DNA from: Chalciporus piperatus | Lineage: Eukaryota; Basidiomycota; Agaricomycetes; Boletales; Boletaceae | Direction: 5' to 3' | DNA length: 64,000 nucleotides | Assembly (NCBI GenBank): GCA_038093975.1 | Contig: JBBPTG010000009.1 | Location: forward strand, 62,001-126,000 | Shown: in pieces, positions 44,970 through 58,340 of the stretch | How positions within the stretch are numbered: the stretch's first letter is position 1 | Layout: the number at the start of each line of letters is the position of its first letter | Position numbers and translations under genes: made by a program | The notes under the pieces: generated by a model | Told to the model about the DNA's origin: nothing | Databases searched by the model: none | What the model saw: the letters and a program-made list of their open reading frames with translations, nothing else

Positions 44970-46567
44970 ATGAGTTTTGACATCACTCGAGGGTATGATT
45001 CCTTCATCGGTCCTCCGTCAGAGCCTATATCAGTCCGTAAATTCCTCGAAGACGCTGCTTCGCTCATCATCCCCACTGCAAACGATGTGCTTGACCACCC
45101 CGCTTGGCAGGGGCTCTCAGAGGACGAGCGAGCTGCAATCGAAGCAGAGTGTTCTGGAAGGTATGTTCATGTCCACAATGTCACGTCGCCCAAGTCATCG
45201 AGCAAGTGGGCTCGGCGCTGACGTTCAGAACAGTGTCGCTGCGGTGAAAGCTGACGTCGAGGCGGTATGGGATAACCCTATGCTCTCTGCCCATCTCCGT
45301 CGCACACACACCGATGCGGTAACCGCGGTACATAGTCAGGCTGGCGGCGTTGCCTCCAAGGGACGGAAGCGCAAACATTTGCCCGATCCTGAGACGACGC
45401 AAGCTTTGCCAGAGGTGCGCGTGTTGCAGCAGAAGCTGGACTCCATCTCTCTCAAGTGTTGGGGGTACGTTCTCCAACCAACAAAGTCCGTCTAACCTAC
45501 GCAGCTAACTGCGGTGGACAGTTTGAACCAAGAATCTGCTTTCTTCGTGCGCGCATCCAGGCACTCGGACTTTAATGCGCTTAAATACGTCAAGAAATCG
45601 GGGCATGGGTCGTCGAGCATCATCCAGCCTTCTTCTGAATCTGAATCTGCACGGCCCAGCACGACCCCTCATACACTACAGAGCCCCAGTGCTGGCCTGA
45701 ATCCCCCTCCTCGAGACGCCCTGATCACGCTCACGGTTTACAACCGCGTACCTTGGGTTCATAGCCAGCTCACCCGCTTCTCCCAACATGCTGTGCTTTC
45801 TTCTCAGACGCTTGCGGACTTGGTCCGCGTAGTTCCGTGCGATTCGAGCGAGATGCCGACCGAGCAAGTCGATAGCGATGGCAATATTGTCGGATTTGCG
45901 TACGACGACGAACACGGTCAGGGAGCTACTGACCATGCTGAAGAAGAAAGCTGTCTGTTGCTCATCGAAGGTGTCGTTTACGGTGATGGACGCGAGTGTG
46001 CAGAGTACGTCTGACCCCCCTTTGCTCAGAAAATCTTGAACTCAAAACCCCTACTTCTGTTACAGCGAGCTCCTAACCTATCTCCAGAAAATCCCAGAAG
46101 AAAAGCGACCCCAGATCACAAAGTCCGCCACGTTGTTGAGTCAGACACCCTTTACCTCGCTCACTCTCCGGATCAACCAGCCGTACTGGATGCTCCACCA
46201 AGGTAATTGCGAGCACTTTGTCGTCGTTGATCAGATCAGGTATGTTGTACCGCGATGCATCGCACCTCGACTCGCTTACGACGATTCGTTTGCGCAATAT
46301 AGGTTGGTTCACCCATCTGATCCGCCTTCCGGCTATCCCCACACTCTACATGTCACGCCGGCTTTGGGTGATGTCTGTAAGGCATGCGCCAATGTGCCCG
46401 CAGTGCTCGCTGTGGTGGGTGATTTTCGACTGGGGGAGAGCCCCTGTTTACTTTGTGGGCCTTGTTGGCGGAACATGGGTCGGCCAAGAGGGGATCACGC
46501 CGAGGAAGTGGTGGTTGTACCGCTTGTCAGACACTGCAGAATTTGGGAAGACGAAGAGGATACATAA
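44970..46567 (+). CDS. SNAPC3: SNAPC3/SNAP50-like subunit of the snRNA-activating complex
   Basis: Putative snRNA promoter-binding factor of 456 residues, needed for transcription of small nuclear RNAs. Exons: 44970..45160, 45207..45464, 45522..46004, 46066..46239, 46303..46567. The diagnostic part is C-terminal: LLSQTPFTSLTLRINQPYWM, LHQGNCEHFVVVDQIRLVHP, then a zinc-binding region with C-x2-C (VCKACANVPA) and C-x2-C-x2-C (SPCLLCGPCW). The N-terminal half is disordered with a basic patch GRKRKHLPDPE. The intron at 46240..46302 restores QIRLVHPSDP as in the animal protein. The final residues (CRIWEDEEDT) differ from animal SNAPC3 and should be checked. The family call rests on the LHQGNCEH block and the zinc region. 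Confidence 0.88.
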
Positions 46568-46885
46568 CACATTCCAAGGCAGGGGATCCACGAGAAGGCG
46601 TAACATGGGTGCCACAAGCAACCTTGGAAACAAAATAAAGACTTATCGTGCAACAAAAAGTCCGTCTAAGATTGTACAAAGAATGCAAGTACCAGTGATG
46701 ATACATTGCCATGCCACTAGGCAGCGAATAGAAAGATTGAGTAACTGAGTAACGACATAATTTATGAGTAACGGGTCCACCCAGGAGCTAAGATACCGAG
46801 ATATATCCAGATGCCAGCGGCATAGATTTGACATGTACCGCTAGATCAGCCAACAAGCGAACGATGGACGCTTCTCGACAACTTT
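46568..46885. other. Convergent 3' regions
   Basis: 318 bases between the converging ends of SNAPC3 and the membrane protein gene. No feature recognised. Confidence 0.4.
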
Positions 46886-48740
46886 TCAGCCCGAGAAAGA
46901 CAAAGTCGCGTTGGCGAGCGACGTGTCAACTATCACCTCCCCCTGCTGATACGAACTCCCCGACGTCGGTCTTTCACCCCACCCAATCCACCCATACGCC
47001 CTTGCAGTCGCGTTCACATCGTAATCTATGGACCTCCCTGCCCCAGGGAGCCAAGGATCCGACACGCTGTTGTTGCCCTGTGAAACCGTGACGGCTGCTT
47101 GTTTCGTGGTTGCTTGGAATAAGCCCTCGAAAAGATTATCGAGGGTGACGTCGACAGGACCAAGATCGTTGTCGAGGTGTAACCTGATAGCCGCAGGCTG
47201 TGACGTGGGGTCATGCGTGATGTTGGCGGAGAGAGAGCCATAAAACGTGCGAAGGTCGGCGATAAAGTTAGGTCGGGACGGAGGTGCTTTGTTGGGGGCT
47301 AGGACAGTGACATTGGCGGTCAGGTTGCTATGCCAAAACGCACGTCAACCTTTGCCAAGTGTGAGCGGGAGGTGAGACTAACCTGTGTCCTGTGTGTATG
47401 TCGAGAAGAGTAGGGAAGTTTGACCTTGGGTCGTTGTACAGCGTGATGTTGACATCAATCGGTCTGTTGAGGATGGTGTGGGTACGGTTAAATTGGATAT
47501 CACGGAATGGACTAACGCCATGATGGTACTGATAAGGAGCGAGTCGGTCGCGGAAAATGAGCCTATCACTGGCTCCAGCGACGTGTCTATCAGTATCCTG
47601 TGAGCTTGTATCAACTGTGGTAGCAGGTATCAGTTGAGCTCAAAGGTGGTCAATGGACTTCACTTTACATCGGCTGTTACTCGAGAGACGGGTCCTTCGA
47701 TGGTGACTTTTGAGAAAGCAACAAAGGGATCGAAGGAGCCAAAATGCTGATCGAACATCGGTAAAAACGTAGCGAAGGAATCGACCTGGGAAGGAATTGC
47801 AGTTTGCGGGAACAAGAGAGAAATATTGAACAGGATATTGTCAGTCTGAGTGAGGTTATCCGGAATCTGAAAGGTCGTCAGTGACTTGATCCAATCGAGT
47901 GACATTGATTAACAGGGAAGACAAACATAGAGAAAGAGATCAGTGAAATTGTCGGCGATGGCAGAGCAGACAAAAGTCCGATCGAAAACACTGCGAGAAG
48001 GTGATTGCATCATGACAGATAAGACAGCATCTTGAGCCGTCTGGTTCGGGTTGATACCGGCGTAAAAGACGCCCTGAACAATATTAAAGTCGACCGTGGA
48101 GGATGCGTTTGAAGTTATGCTGAATTGGCCGTTCCTGGAGACCTGACGTTCAGACCTAGTGGAGTAGCGCTTAATGAGTGAGAGACAACGGGTGGTGAAC
48201 ACGACATACCAGGCCTGGACTGTGAGATCAGCAAGGACTTCCGCACTACCCCATTCATTGCACACGGGAATGACTCCAGATTGTACAGGGCTCGAGATAT
48301 TTCGGCTTCCGGTAGAATCTGACCCAGGGCTTTTATCTGGCCAAGGAACGGCATAGTTGAGCGCAGTGTAGACGTATTTCTGATCAGAATCGTGTTCCTT
48401 CTGTTGTAAAAGTGAGGATATGGAATAAAACGAAGGAAAAAAGCATTCGTACGTGAAGGATGATAGGAACACCAATGACAATAGTGAGAAATATGTAAAC
48501 GGCGAGAGAGCCTACGGCAGCACGCCAAAAGCGAGAGTCGATGATTCGACGTCGTGGTGGTGGTTTGTAAAGAGTGACCTGGGAGTCGTTGAAGTGGGCG
48601 AAGGTGAGTGCCTGAGATGTTTCATAGTCGGGCAAGTGACTGAAGTGACGACCCGCTGCTGGCTCTGGGTAGCGAATAGTGGGTGTCTCGACGGGGGGAT
48701 CCTTGATCTTCTGAGGATCGTCTTCGTCGTGAATGATCAT
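46886..48740 (-). CDS. Single-pass membrane protein with large extracytoplasmic beta-rich region
   Basis: About 520 residues, function unknown. Exons (high to low): 48740..48453, 48400..48210, 48155..47927, 47866..47669, 47597..47383, 47327..46886. An acidic-proline N-tail of about 70 residues (MIIHDEDDPQKIKDPP) precedes a basic PPPRRRIID stop and one membrane segment, AAVGSLAVYIFLTIVIGVPI (about 76-95), so the N-terminus is probably cytosolic. The remainder carries many N-glycosylation sequons (NLT, NIT, NVT, NAT) and short repeated beta-like segments (VDVNITLYNDPRS, LTANVTVLAP, VTLDNLFEGLF). The arrangement recalls fungal DUF3712/LEA-2-like proteins such as yeast Tag1, but I cannot confirm the family. 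The junction 47669/47597 is uncertain. The intron 48156..48209 is 54 bases, stop-free and frame-preserving. Confidence 0.75.
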
Positions 48741-49018
48741 ACCTGTTGACTATGGCATCGACGACAGTGAGGGACGATGGCGGCGGCGAAGACGGGGACC
48801 GTGGTTGCTAGTGGACTCGATGCACCGCTTCCCTTGGGAACGACAACCTCGGCACAAACGGCATTCATTTCACCCTCGCGGAGTTGCGGAGCTGCGGGCA
48901 TTAAAATCGATCCATCTCACCTTCCTTAAATACTTGTCCCCCCCGCCATCGAACGTCTCCTCCTCCCCGTCTCCCTCTCCGTCTCCCCCTCCGCTGCCTC
49001 CCGCTGCAGAAATAGAGG

Positions 49019-51566
49019 ATGGGTGTCATCAAGGAATACCTAGACAGGGGAACCCAGACAGACACCTACTCTGTCCCATCTCCATATTCTGACCCAGCTG
49101 TATTACTCGCCGCCCCAGCCGTGACACGCCGATCCCAAGAAACATTCCTTGCGATTTCTCCAGAGAGCCGTCATTCACCTTCGGTATCATCAATCTCCAC
49201 TATCGATCGCCCACAGGACTCCTTTTTGCCGCAGAGCCCAATCAGCCCTATGCTCGCACCATTGGTGTCCCGCCGGCTTTCCAAACGTAAACAGACCCTG
49301 CAGACCCGACTCCCTGCAGGGGAGCTGCCAACCAGGCGTATTGTATCAATGCCCGAAAACGGAACCGATTCGAATTCCATTGTCTCTCACGATGACGGTA
49401 AACGAGTCGTTTCCATGCCCAATCGTATCAGGCCCGCCTTGGAGCCATCCGTGGAACTCTTTTCGTCCCCCGCTGACGGCTCGTTTGGGTCATATGCCGG
49501 AAGGGGCGAGCGCGTCCGCGTTTCCTATCTTCCCTCAGATGTCCCTCACACACCTTCGCCTCCCTCTTCGCCAGAATCACTTCTGATCATCGACGCTGGC
49601 GCGCAGTTCCCGGAGGGTTTTTTGCGTAGAAAATACGCACAGGGACCACTTATCGAAGAAGATGAAGGTGATTTACACGCATATACTCGGGGTTACTAAC
49701 CGACCGCCGAACTTCTGCCAGATTGGATCACTTGGGCGAACTCTCCTCCCCGTCCAATACCCGCACTCCATGGGCCTCTGTCGTTGCCATATGCTAGGTG
49801 TCCATCGTGAGTAATCAATTTTTTCATAAAGAAACAATCCGAATATCCATACATGTAGTGGTGCCGAGGGGACGATCATCGAGGAGCCTGAGAACGTGGC
49901 CCAAATGATCTGGGGCTTGGGTCCAGATAATCAACCCAATAACCATGCTCGTGCCGAAGCTCTCTCAGCCTCCGTTTACATTTCCCAGAAGGCCCCTTCA
50001 CATGCATCGAACTCGATCCCCCCTCGTTTGCAAAAAAAGAAGACACCGAGTCTCCCCCAAGCTGCCAAGGTATCCCGAACAGCACTCCCCACGCACCCGA
50101 ACCATACCAGGCCGAGTAGTGTCACCCAGAGCCGACGACAAGTCGATCACGACAGGAGTGGCAATTCGATAGATCGACATTCGCCTGACCCCGAAAGTCA
50201 CCAAGATATCCTTTCTGGACTTCCTTGGGTTGGAGGACAGCCGATGTCAAATAGTACCGGGATTTATAACAGTCTTCTGAGCAATTCGGGCCTGATTCCA
50301 GTTGACGATAACACGATCCTGGAATGGCAGCTCGCTCGTCTCCAAGCCTTCCGGACTTCATTGGCGAACTTGGAGTCGTATGATCCTCATCAAGGCGGAC
50401 TCGAGCCTGTCATCCCCCCCATCTCAGGCCACGGACTTGCCCATTCTTACCCACGTATTTTTGTCGAGCCTCGCCCTAACGAATTGTCCAGCTCGGTGGT
50501 GACACAGACTCCGGTTGGAATCGCTCAACAATACCGTAATCAGCAGCTATACAGGCAAGCTATCCAGAAGCAGAAATTGCAAGCACAGAACTTTCTTCCG
50601 ACGCCTCCCAATTCGTCGTCTCCTCAGTGGTCTTCTCATTTTTCTCCGTATTTGGCTTATGGCTCGACATTTTCTCCTGACGTTGTTGGTTCTTCGGATA
50701 TTCCCCCTGCCACCTCGCAAAAATATCGGCCCAACCCCGGCACCTCACGCTATCTTCGACATATTTATGAGCGACGCGACATCGCTCACACCGGTCATTC
50801 GGAGATGGATACAAATCTTTCGTCCGCTCAGGTTCCACATCTTATGCCGAACGCGAACCCATCGGTATCCATCCGACAAAGTTCCTCCCCTTCGGGTACC
50901 TTGGCAAAGTATATTCAACAGCTCCAATCACTGTCGCCAATCCCGCATTACTCGCCCATCCAACCAGGACCACCGCCGAGTGTCCCTTTGCCCCCCTTGC
51001 CTTCCGCAGAGCAGGATCTGCTCGTCCCCAACGTGAATGCTTATCGTCCCCCTGTCGTTCCTACGCCTCCTTCGCCGGAGTCGCCACCACCCCAACCTCG
51101 CACGGTGCCGCGCCATGGCCGCTCGGTACCTCCGACTCGTCCAACGCAACGTCGTCTCTCAGACGTCCCCGAAGAAGACAGCATTGTGCTGGACCTTTCA
51201 TCGTCCGCTTATCCTTCAAGGTTGCAAGGTACCACCTCCGCCGAACGCCAGCGTGCTGTCTCGTCGAGTCACGAAGGAATGTCGACAAGCCACTTACACT
51301 ATCTCGAAGTACCGACTGTCGAACCTGGAGCACCGCGGAAGATATCTACCCCGGATTCTGCCGAACACGAAGGTAATCCAGGCAAGACACCATTGGTCAA
51401 GGTTCGGCTCCCGATAACCAAGGACCAAGGCCCTCGAGGATCGACCAATGGACGACACGAAACCAAAGTAAGCCAACACGGGCAGAGGAAGAAACATCGA
51501 TACAAGAAGCTCAAGGGACCCGATACATCGAACGGACGCGCACAGACGCATGAAGTCGCTGGATGA
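49019..51566 (+). CDS. Long disordered Ser/Pro-rich protein, 813 residues
   Basis: Unrecognised. Exons 49019..49667, 49722..49806, 49859..51566. Almost the whole protein is low complexity and rich in Ser, Pro, Gln and Arg. More ordered-looking parts are MGVIKEYLDRGTQTDTYSVP at the start, LLIIDAGAQFPEGFLRRKY, DWITWANSPPRPIPALHGPL, YARCPSGAEGTIIEEPENVA, IWGLG, and a C-terminal basic tail with HGQRKKHRYKKLKGPD. Several SP and RRxS sites suggest heavy phosphorylation. A CT-rich tract ending CCGCTGCAG lies just before the ATG; it may be promoter or the 3' end of a 5'-UTR intron. There is no membrane or signal segment, and no function can be assigned. Confidence 0.75.
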
Positions 51567-51765
51567 AGAACTGGATTGTAATTTCAATGTTTCATGTTTC
51601 ATGTTCATAGTTGCATGTGTTTTCGACTTTCGAGTTCAATTGTTTGTATCAGTACGCTTTCAACTTGAATGCATAGCACTATTGTGAATTTATCAAGTTG
51701 ACCGATTGACGCAATTGCGCAGTACAAGTGAATACATGCTGATACTCGTGAGGCTGGCATCGCGT

Positions 51766-53686
51766 TCATGGCTTGACGAACAGGTCGGTGAATTGATCCA
51801 CACCAAGTTTGGACAGGTTTGCTGCATCAGAGACAGTGTCCAAAATCCTGTAAATCGATGTCGTCAGTCAACCAGTCACCGAGCCTCCGTGTATCGATAA
51901 CTCACTTCTTTTGGTGAGCTTCGTCATAGTGGTAGGAAATGTGTCGCTTGAACTTCTCGATCAAGAGAGGTGTGCCCTCCTCACGACGGCGCTTGTGTCC
52001 GACGGGATACTCGACGGAAACCTCGTCCAAAACGGTGCCGTCGTTCAATTCGACCAAGAGAGCGTTACCGATAGAACGCTTGCTAGGCTCGTGGTAGTCA
52101 ACGGAGAAGGTCTTCTCCTCAACACAGTGGATCTTAGTGCGCAAGGCATCGATGCGAGGATCGGCAGCAGACTTGTCGGCGTAGGACTCGGAAGTGAGCT
52201 CGCCAAAGATGAGAGGGTATGCTACCATGTAGCTGATGGCGTGGCTGAAACAAAAAGTCGCCATGTCAGAACACGTGAGCATGAAAAAGAACGGTTGGGA
52301 ACAAACGCACTCTCGGTCGGCAAAGTTGTCAAGAGGACCTTGCTTGTCGATGATACGGATGGCTGCTTCCTGGGTACGGATGCGTACGCTCTTGATGTCT
52401 TCCGAGGACTTGCCCATCGCTTTGAGCTGTGCGTGAATGGTGTGTGCAGCCTCGACGGCTGTTTGGGCGTGGAACTCGGCAGGGTAGGAGATCTTGAAGA
52501 GGACGTTCTCCATGATGTAAGAGCCGAAAGGCATCTGGAACTCGAATTGCTTGCCCTAGTGTGCGACAATAGGTTCAGTCAAGTGTCGTCGGTGTCAGGA
52601 GAGCCGTTTACCTTGAACAAGACGTCGTAGAAACCCCACGTCTTGGCGGTGAGGACGGAAGGCAGACCGAGTTCACCCTTCTTCACGAGAAGAGCGAGGT
52701 TCACAGCGCGCGAGCATGCATCGCCGGCAGCCCAGGACTTACGGGGACCAGTATTAGGCGCATGACGGTAAGTACGAAGCGATTGGCCGTCGACGAAAGC
52801 CTGCGAGACTGCGTCGATGGTTTGGCCATGAGAAAGACCACTGTGGATGAATGTGAGAGACATGGTGTTGCAAAGTGAAAAAGGAACGCACAGAAGCTTC
52901 GACACGACAGCAGTACTGGCAACTTTGACGAGTACGACGTGGTCGAGACCGACTCGGTTGAAGGAGTTGAGGAGTGCGAGACCACCTTGGATTTCGTGTG
53001 CCTTGATCATGCTCTCCAAAATGTCACGAACAGTCAAAGGTTGTCCCTGACGCGCCAGGTGGTCTGCGACCGCGAGAATGGCACCCAGGTTGTCGGATGG
53101 GTGACCCCCTGTAGAACAATGTCTCAGTAAAGAGCACATCACGCGTACAGCAAGGTGAGGATACTCGAGCGTCATGAAACTCACATTCGGCGGCGAGGAA
53201 ACAGTCGTTGAAGTCCAAGTACCGGATCATGGTACCAATGTTGAATGCACCCCGGATAGGGTCCAATTGGTAGTTCGTCCCGGGAACCTTGGTACCTGCA
53301 TCAAACAGTCAACAAGCGTTTCATTATCTCATATTATGTTGGAACGTACCATTAGGCACGATGGTCCCTTCTACGACCGGACCCAAGAGCCGAGAGCATC
53401 CTTCGAAGCGCAAGCCCTCGAGACCACACCCGATGGTGTCAATGAGACAGAGACGGGCGGTCTCGAATGCAACGTCTGAAGTGACTTGGTAGTTGTGGAC
53501 GTAGTCCGCAATGTCCTTGAGGACCTTGTCTGGTTCTGGACGAACAGTAGATTCTCCGTGGTAGACCGACATGGTTCGTGTGGCAACCGAGTTCAAGGCA
53601 AGACGAGGCGTATTGCTTGATAATCGATAAGATGGGCTTGACAAACGGCCGAAAGAACGCGGTCCACGCCTGATTAGAGACAGCAT
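51766..53686 (-). CDS. prpD: 2-methylcitrate dehydratase (PrpD/MmgE family)
   Basis: Mitochondrial methylcitrate-cycle enzyme that dehydrates 2-methylcitrate during propionyl-CoA breakdown; 519 residues. Exons (high to low): 53686..53350, 53295..53185, 53108..52892, 52840..52612, 52555..52311, 52244..51906, 51847..51766. The N-terminus ([20 protein letters not shown]) is basic and hydroxylated, as in a mitochondrial presequence; a second ATG at MSVYHGEST could give a cytosolic form. Family blocks are [102 protein letters not shown] and [12 protein letters not shown]. Divergent from, and close to, the end of MET3. Confidence 0.92.
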
Positions 53687-53933
53687 AGCTGAACGTGGAG
53701 AATGACGGAGAAAGACGACGATCACACGCCCGGAACTTTATGTACCAGGCTCGGTTAACAATTCAATCACAAGCAAACTTTTCCCGCTCAGTCCTACATG
53801 TTTCCCCAATTTCTAATAAACATGCTGGGGATCTAATTTACAGGCGTGGTATCTGCTATAATGTTCCAGTGTGTGATGGCGAGGCCAGCGCTTAAGTTAT
53901 GGATATACGTTGTCTATCATGCAGCATGAGGAT

Positions 53934-55988
<2,055 letters not shown>

Positions 55989-56726
55989 TTCCGTGGGTAT
56001 TCAGTGGGGAGTGAGATCCAGAGAACTACCTGGTGACTTTTAAAAGGAACAACGAGAGAGTTCTCCGGGGATTGAGCGATTGGTTTTTGACCAGACATGG
56101 AAAGATAAATTGCTCGATACGATGAGGCTTGGATGAGGTGGTATCACGCAAGGTATCACGCCATCGTGAGCAAAATTGCGATTATTATAGACGAAATACG
56201 AATAGATACTTACCATTTGGATCCCGGACAGTCAGCAATTCTATGTACAGCGGGTAGAAAACCCGCTACTTAGTTTAGGCCGATCACTACCTTCCTTATC
56301 CGATCACTTACGGAATGAGTACAAGACGTTACAGGCCGTTCACTATATCATATTACTGCATTTTACTCTCAGTAGAGCAGAACGACTGTCTTCTGCTCAT
56401 CGAGAGTCTCAGGGTTTTGGGAGACTAGCATTTTACTGCGCGAGTCACACAGCGGTGGTACCTGGAGCTATCCAACCGTCTACGGCAATCGGCCCGATGA
56501 ATACAATTCAACCACTCTACAGATCTGCAAACTTGTCCTTGAAAGTGTCCCGCGGGGCCCGCACACACGGGTCTCCGCGAACCAATCGGACTCGCTGCTT
56601 CGTCTCCTGTCTAAGAAGAATTTGGAATTACATCGCCAAGGACCGGAGGTACACTTGCTTGAACCACCGACCAAGCAATGCGCACGGTAGAGATCATTGA
56701 ATGGTATCGAGGGGCACAAGGAACCT
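55989..56726. promoter_or_regulatory. MET3 upstream region
   Basis: 738 bases between MET3 (minus start at 55988) and the 3' end of RNase H2B. An inverted CCAAT box (ATTGG) lies at 56079..56083, about 91 bases from the MET3 ATG. A direct repeat GGTATCACGC occurs at 56140..56149 and 56152..56161. The role of the repeat is unknown; sulfur-responsive control would be expected for this gene. Confidence 0.4.
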
Positions 56727-58118
56727 CTATGCCGTCTTCTTTGTGAAGAAAGTGGACAACTTGGCCATTCCACCGACATTAGCCTTTTTCAACTTCTCCA
56801 CGCCATGTGAACTCTTGATCTCCTTCTTACGCTTTTTGCTGTCGTTAGAAACTGTGTCCTTGGCTTTCTTGCTGCCGGCAGTGCTGTCGGATGCTAACAT
56901 GGACTGTTCCTCTGCGAGAGCTCTCACGTGGGCGTCAAGTTTCGCGAAGCTGTCAGTAAGATAGCAAAGTCAGCTTCGCTCTTGACGACGGACTGGAGTA
57001 ACGTACTCATATGATGCGAGGAGCTCCTCCTTGATGTCTTGTGGAAGGTACTGGGCTAACAGCTCGCAGGCAAGCTTCGTTCTTCCCGCTGTATATGAAC
57101 ACGTTCGGCCGATATCCCATTTCGTGCAGGTACGACTCACACTCAAGCAAGTCTTCGTGTTTATCTTCCATAAGCGCATCTTTGGCAAGACTTCGTAGCA
57201 GGGATCTTGACACCTCCGCGATCCGAGGTGAAGACAAAGTTTCCACTTTCTTTCTCAGCTCTTGTAAAATCTTTTCGGGTGAATACCTGAACACAGTTAT
57301 GTCGGCGGTTATCTCTGAGATGTTTCGTGTCAGGGTGATGAGAGTTGCGTGTGATTCGAATGAGCGAGCTTGCCTTTGACATCGCAAATTCGCCTCGTCG
57401 CTTTCTTTGTACATTCGAGTGCAGCGAACTTCATGACATCCTCAACTCTCATTGTCATTGACGCGTCCTGAGCAGCGCCAGTTGCTGATTCCTCTGAAAT
57501 ATGCCTCGTTGCATCCTCAAAAATATCTTCTGCAGGCCGAAATTTCTCATTACTACCATCGCGCTTTCGACAGGGTCGTCAGGCTCCATTTTCCTAGCGA
57601 AGAAACAAAACATGCTTACCTGCCGTATCGCTCGAAATATTGGTATCAAAAGGAATAATGGGTCCACAGGTGTCATGACAAGAAGCTTCCCATCTGTGCC
57701 TATCAGTCTCCCCTGTCTACGATAGCCTTGTTTTTACAACACGCACCTGAGACGACCTCGTCACCGATAAACCAAGACCGTGCATTTGGAGGTTCCACTG
57801 CTTGCACTTCTAGTATCTTTGAAACATGTTTGGAGTTGAGCTCGCTTTCGGTGAAATTGGGCTCGTGGGCCAGGAAGAGTGAAGGGATGCCTGAGACACC
57901 ATCCTTAGAATAGTTGATTTGATCTGACAAAGCGCGACATACCTGTTCTTGGATGGGGAAGACGTAGAAAACGCGGTGGATAAGGCGTTTGGTTATCGGT
58001 GTCGGGGAGTTGTGTGACCAGAGCGTCTATCACGTCTGTGAAGGAAGTTGGTTCAAAACTCGAGCCACAAGCGATATCCCAGCGTACCCAAGGGTAAAAC
58101 TGCAAAGTGGGTATCCAT
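56727..58118 (-). CDS. RNASEH2B: Ribonuclease H2 subunit B
   Basis: Non-catalytic subunit of the nuclear RNase H2 complex that removes ribonucleotides from DNA; 336 residues. Exons (high to low): 58118..58088, 58035..57943, 57890..57747, 57693..57620, 57563..57374, 57314..57141, 57088..57007, 56949..56727. Family blocks: MDTHFAVLPLDVIDAL, RFLRLPHPRTGIPSLFL, VQAVEPPNARSWFIGDEVVS, DGKLLVMTPVDPLFLLIPI, DGSNEKFRPAEDIFED, CDVKEITADITVFRYSPEKI and LACELLAQYLPQDI. The C-terminus has a Lys-rich stretch and a PCNA-binding box MAKLSTFF (324-331), as in animal RNASEH2B. The intron 57315..57373 has a GC donor (GCAAGC) rather than GT. The 57564..57619 acceptor (AAAG) was chosen to restore DGSNEKFRP. Confidence 0.88.
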
Positions 58119-58340
58119 TCCAATGCTTGCTCGAGGTCAATCTCAGTGTCGGCGCATAGTGACAATTAATGACAATGACATAGTCCCCAAGTCCTTATAA
58201 TCACGTGTGGACGCGCTATTGACGCGTTGTTTGCCTCACATTTCACAATGCGTTTTGCAAGGAGGTTGTATCGAAGGTCGAAAAGTATGTACAGCATTAA
58301 AAAAATCAATCTGCCCAACTGCAACTTATCAAACCGCAAA

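Noticed and set aside
51911..52630. Long plus-strand open frame of about 239 codons
   Set aside because: It is the exact antisense of the 2-methylcitrate dehydratase exons, whose protein is clearly a known enzyme; the antisense product resembles nothing.
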